Made by a program: the position numbers and the translations under genes
Part shown: piece after piece, positions 26,801 to 32,200 of the stretch
Layout of the letters: the number at the start of each line of letters is the position of its first letter
Position numbering within the stretch: position 1 is the first letter of the stretch
Assembly: GCA_033239005.1 (NCBI GenBank)
Contig: BSQZ01000005.1
Coordinates: 6,190,001 to 6,254,000 of the forward strand
Direction: 5' to 3'
Length of the DNA: 64,000 nucleotides
Source: Lamellibrachia satsuma
Lineage: Eukaryota; Annelida; Polychaeta; Sabellida; Siboglinidae
Notes under the pieces: model-generated
What the model was told of the DNA's origin: nothing
The model's input: only the letters and a program-made list of their open reading frames with translations
Databases searched by the model: none

Positions 26801-29168
26801 TTGCAATGTTTAATTTTTGACTCTACTCCAATGGCTTCCTTCTCCATTCAAACAATGTTGCACGGTAAAGATCTTTTTAAACTGTTTCCAAAAGAAAGTA
26901 AGCCGTTTTGTGTCTAATTTATGTCTAATGCTGCCACCTATTGATGATACTTGTAAAACAGCCTTGCATGATGTTAAACATAGACCTCTTTACTCAGTAT
27001 TGAACATAGTGTAAACAGTTGGCACTGTGCACGGTAATCACGAACTTCATACATATATAGACAGTTGATTGGCTGAGATCTTGTCGGGTGTAGACAGGAG
27101 ATGTTGATTGACTGAGATCTTGTAGGATGTAGACAGAAGATGTTGATTGACTGAGATCTTGTAGGATGTAGACAGAAAATGTTGATTGACTGAGATCTTG
27201 TAGGATGTAAACAGAAGATGTTGATTGACTGAGATCTTATAAGATGTAAACATGAGATGTTGATTGGGCAAGATCTTGTAGGATGTAGACAGAAGATGTT
27301 GGTTGACTGAGATGTTGTAGGATGTAAACAGAAGATGTTGATTGAATGAGATCTTGTAGGATGTAAACAGAAGATGTTGATTGACTGAGATCTTATAAGA
27401 TGTAAACATGAGATGTTGATTGGGCAAGATCTTGTAGGATGTAGACAGAAGATGTTGGTTGACTGAGATGTTGTAGGATGTAGACAGAAGATGTTGATTG
27501 ACTGAGATCTTGTAGGATGTAGACATGAGATGTTGATTGGGCAAGATCTTGTAGGATGTAGACATGAGATGTTGATTGGGCAAGATCTTGTAGGATGTAG
27601 ACAGAAGATGTTGATTGGGCAAGATCTTGTAGGATGTAGACATAAGATGTTGATTGACTGAGATCTTGTAGGATGTAGACAGAAGATGTTGATTGACTGA
27701 GATCTTATAGGATGTAGACATGAGATGTTGATTGGGCAGTATCTTGTAGGATGTAGACATGAGATGTTGATTGGGCAAGATCTTGTAGGATGTAGACAGA
27801 TGTTGATTGACTGATATCTTGTAGGATGTAGACATGAGATGTTGATTGGCCGAGATCTTGTAGGATGTAGACACAAGATGTTGATTGGCTGAGATGTTGT
27901 AGGATGTAGACACAAGATGTTGATTGGCTGAGGTCTTGGTGGATGTAGACACAAGATGTTGATTGGCTGAGATATTGTAGGATGCTGTGGTGGTGGGGGC
28001 TGAAGAGGAGAATGACTACGCCCTGGTCGCGGACGCCCTGCCCGAGGGCAAGCTTCACCGCATCCGCTCCATCTTCAAGGGTCCCCAGCAGCTCAAGATG
28101 GCCAGGGGTAGGTTATTACATGTGTATGCCAGCATGAATGTTTGCATGTGCACGCACACACGTGCATGCACATCATACATCTGTCATAGCACTCAAACAT
28201 TTCCATCATATATGAGCTACGGAAGGTGTCAATGTGTACATCAGCTGAATGGTTTGCTGTTTACTCACTTTACTGTCATGTAAGTTTGTTGTGTAATATA
28301 TATTTAGTCAATTAGTGTGTTTGTGCATGCGTGTGTGCATGCATGTGTGTGTGAATTACATTAAATACAATAGCATTATGACAATAATCTATGAAATATG
28401 AACTAAAGTAAGTATGAACTAAGTATGTTTTCATATATTTTATGAAGTCAGTAATTTGTTTAGTTATTTTTTGCAGTAGTTTGCCCAGTTACCAACTAGA
28501 GAGATATAAGAACATACTTTCCTTTACTGTTAGTAAATTTGACCATGGTGCAAATTTAGGTGGTGGGACAGATTCTGACTCGGAGCGGAGCTCTCTAGAG
28601 AGGGAGGAGAAGAAGGAGACAATTTATTCTCGGGTGCACCGCAAACCGACACCGCACAAGAAGAAGCACCGTCCACGGCAGGGTGACCGCGCAGTCCCCC
28701 AGTTACCTGCAACCAACGAACACCAACAACTCATCCAGGCAGACCACTTAGGTAGGTTCATGGGACATCTTAAATCGAGGTTCCAGAGGACCAGCGTCGA
28801 AGGACCTATTGACACACACTGTTATAGAAAATACTGCACATGTGATAAACAGAACTCTTATTTCTTATTTGTTGACTGGTCTTTCAGTCCATCTATGAGG
28901 TCATAACTCCATCTTGTTTTGTCTTGCAACTATGTAAATGACTATGTTGGTAGCCATAAACTACACAAGCTGCTTCCAACTGCAAGGGTTGCCTCATATG
29001 ATATGTGATGTTGTGCCTGCTACCCTGTACCCAAAGTAAAAACAAACAGGGTAAAGAACTCTTATCAACTGGTGCCTGTTTAACCATTCATTAGCAGTCT
29101 TCCAGAGTGTCATTATTTTGTAATGTATATATAATACCATATTAAATCATACATTTTAATAACTGTAC

Positions 29169-29239
<71 letters not shown>

Positions 29240-32200
29240 ATACATACAGTGGAACCTCAGTATTAGGATCACCCATGGGACTGGGCAAGTGACCCTAGTA
29301 GTGAGGTGACTTTAATACTGAATATGGGCACTGAAGCTTCATGGGAATTGGGAAAATTGCTCAGATGCATGTTATTTATAGGTGACAATGTTGTTGTAAC
29401 ATCATTGACAGTAGTGTGTCACAGTGTCGTTTTGTCGGTGTCAGCAGTGTCACTGTCAGAGGGAAGTGAAGGAACAGGTGACGAGAGGCAGAACCAACAC
29501 AAGCAGAAGAAGAAGCGGTCACTGCGCAGTAAGAAGAAGAAACAGACGTTACAGACATCACTGGTGGCCAGTCCACCGTGGTCAGACTCGGACCTGCTCA
29601 CACTGCCCACCGGTCAGTCTCTATTTTGTGAGCAGCTCCTTTTAGGCTGTTTTCTCATCATTCGCAGATGTATTTTAGTTGTAAGTTCACCAACAGTACA
29701 GACTAGCTGTAAGCAAGCAGTTGTTCATGTAAGCAAGCAGTTGTTCATGTAAGCAGTTGTTCATGTTGTTGCTCCTGTGTTGACAGGAAGACAAGATGCT
29801 GATGTCGATGTACCAGCAGAATACGCTGGCCAGGAACACGTGAGTAAAATTTTTATTTCATGTGTTCTTCATGCCAATTTCACGCCAATTTCATCAAATT
29901 TAACATGCAAATTGATAGTAAATTTTTATGTTAATAAATGACATAATAAGACATAATTGAAATTTTATTTAATTAAATGAAAATGCAGAATGGCCTTGGT
30001 GAATATATTTGTTGAGTGGCGTGGATGAGGCATTAGGTACATCACTTAAGATTTAGTATTGGATGTGAGTGATATTCAGTAGGTTAATTCTCATTTTTCA
30101 TCAATAGTTCAGGATGACTTGTTTTTAATTTTGTTCAGGTCACTGTCTCATTTGTATTGGACATTTTTTGTCCTGATACTTTTCAGTTGTTATCACATTC
30201 ATAGTTGACAAATAGTGTTTCATTAACAAAATCTTAGTCTACATTTTACAATAGTTTGACTGATATGTTTTGCCTCAGGCAGGTAGTTGCAATGGCGCGT
30301 TTTTTATTTTTTAATCTTTTATTTTGTATTTATTTTTTTAACTTTGCAATCTGTTATATTACTCTCGTTTGTTTTTAACTGTTTTTATTATTACGATTGT
30401 GATATGTAATGTTTAGTTCTGTGTGTTTTTGGGTGCATGCGTGTATGTTTGTGCTGATGCCACAACACTATGAATTCCTTGTACATGCTACTTTGTAATA
30501 AAACATATCTTGTCTTATTTTATCTTATTATTCAGGCTTGAGTTTTGCAAGTAATTATTTAAGCTGCAACTCTGCAATGTGGCAGTGACTGAAGTGACAC
30601 TGCCAGTAATTTGTTCAAGATGTTGGCAGACATGTTTATGATTACTTCATACATTGATACATACAATTAGAAATGTGTTTTTTCTTTCCATTTCAATCTA
30701 ATTGTTAATGCTATTTGATAAGGCAATGATTTCTGAAATGGGAAATCATGAACTGATCTTTGGAAGTCAACCATCTTTTCATTTGTTCGCAGTACGAAGA
30801 TGACACAGCCAATCTACTTGACAACAGTGGTAACTGGAAAAATAAGCTCCGGCTGAGGGCATCGGAAAAAGACAAGCAACGACGTAAAGAAGAGAGAAAG
30901 GCAAAGGAGGATGAGAAAAGAAAACAGAAAGAGGTAAATTGTGACCTATATATTTCCTTTCACCTGTGAAATAAGCCGTTTTAAGTGAGCATCTCCTTCC
31001 TCCACCAGTATGAATGAAATGACCACTATTTGGCTCATGTGTTAGTAACAGACAAAAACAAATGATGTAATAGGTGCATCTACGACAAGAACAATTTATA
31101 TATTGGCATTCAATGTTTGTATTATTCTTCCATGACAAGTCATTATATTAACACTGAAGATTGTCTATATACCTGTGAGTGGTAATAGGAGCTAAAGTTG
31201 GTTAACACAAAAATGTTGCCAGTGGGCAATATTATGAGCACAGGCGATAATGTGAGTCATCATTAATTCAATGTTACTACAAAAGTGACTCAAGTCATTA
31301 TGGCACTGATTGATACATGTCATTGCAACAGTGATTGATGCATGTCATTACAACACTGATTGCCGTATATCATTACAACACTGGCACATATCATTATACT
31401 GATTGACACGTCATTACACTGATTGACACATGCCATTACACTGATTGACACATGTCATTACCCTGAATGATGCATATCACAGGAGAAGAAGCTGAAGCTA
31501 CAGAAGAAGATGATTCAGCGGAAGAAGGATGTTGGAGGTCGAGGAGGGCCGACCTCCCAGAACAGCGTGAGCAGCACGCTGGAGGACCTGCTGCAGACTG
31601 AGACCAAGCTTGTGCCCTACTTCATAGAGAAGTGTATCTGCTTTATTGAGGAGGAAGGTCTGTCTACCGAGGGTCTCTACCGCGTCCCCGGCAACCAGGT
31701 GCACGTCGTTCTACTCATCGACAGGTTCAAGGAAGGTGTGTATCATTGCTGTATTGTAGTAATGATAATAATAACACAGTTAACTCTTGCTGCATGGAAC
31801 ATGCTGGGACTTGGCCTAATTGTTCCGTGTTTCTGGTGTTCCTTATATCCACAGGTAGTTAAAACAGCGCAAGGCAGAACGGGGGATTTAAAAAATGTTC
31901 TTCCTCTTAGAGATTGTTTCTTACATGAGTCTATATAGTGAGAGTCGACTGTAATGGTTGAGAAAATCTTGTATAGTGTATCATTTCGTTGTTTATATGG
32001 CATTTATGTTCAGTTTAAGTATTATGTACATAGGATACGTTTGAGGTTGCATTAAAAAAGAACACATAGAATAAAAAGTAATGTATTTCAAATAAAATGT
32101 TTTTAATATGTTACCTAAATCAGGAATGCCACATTTTGTTTATTCATCTGTTGGTATCTTTTAGGTAACATATATTTGAAATAGATATAATAATGAATTC

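Noticed and set aside
25729..27954. Minus-strand frames of 251-326 codons (TSTTTYLNNHIPQQPH and INISCLHPTRSQS repeats)
   Set aside because: Products of 16-bp and 39-bp minisatellites within p190RhoGAP introns; parallel frames are open too.
29250..29330. Possible pogo-like MITE start (CAGTGGAACCTCAGTATTAGG)
   Set aside because: Typical-looking end, but I could not find a matching inverted end at a suitable distance.
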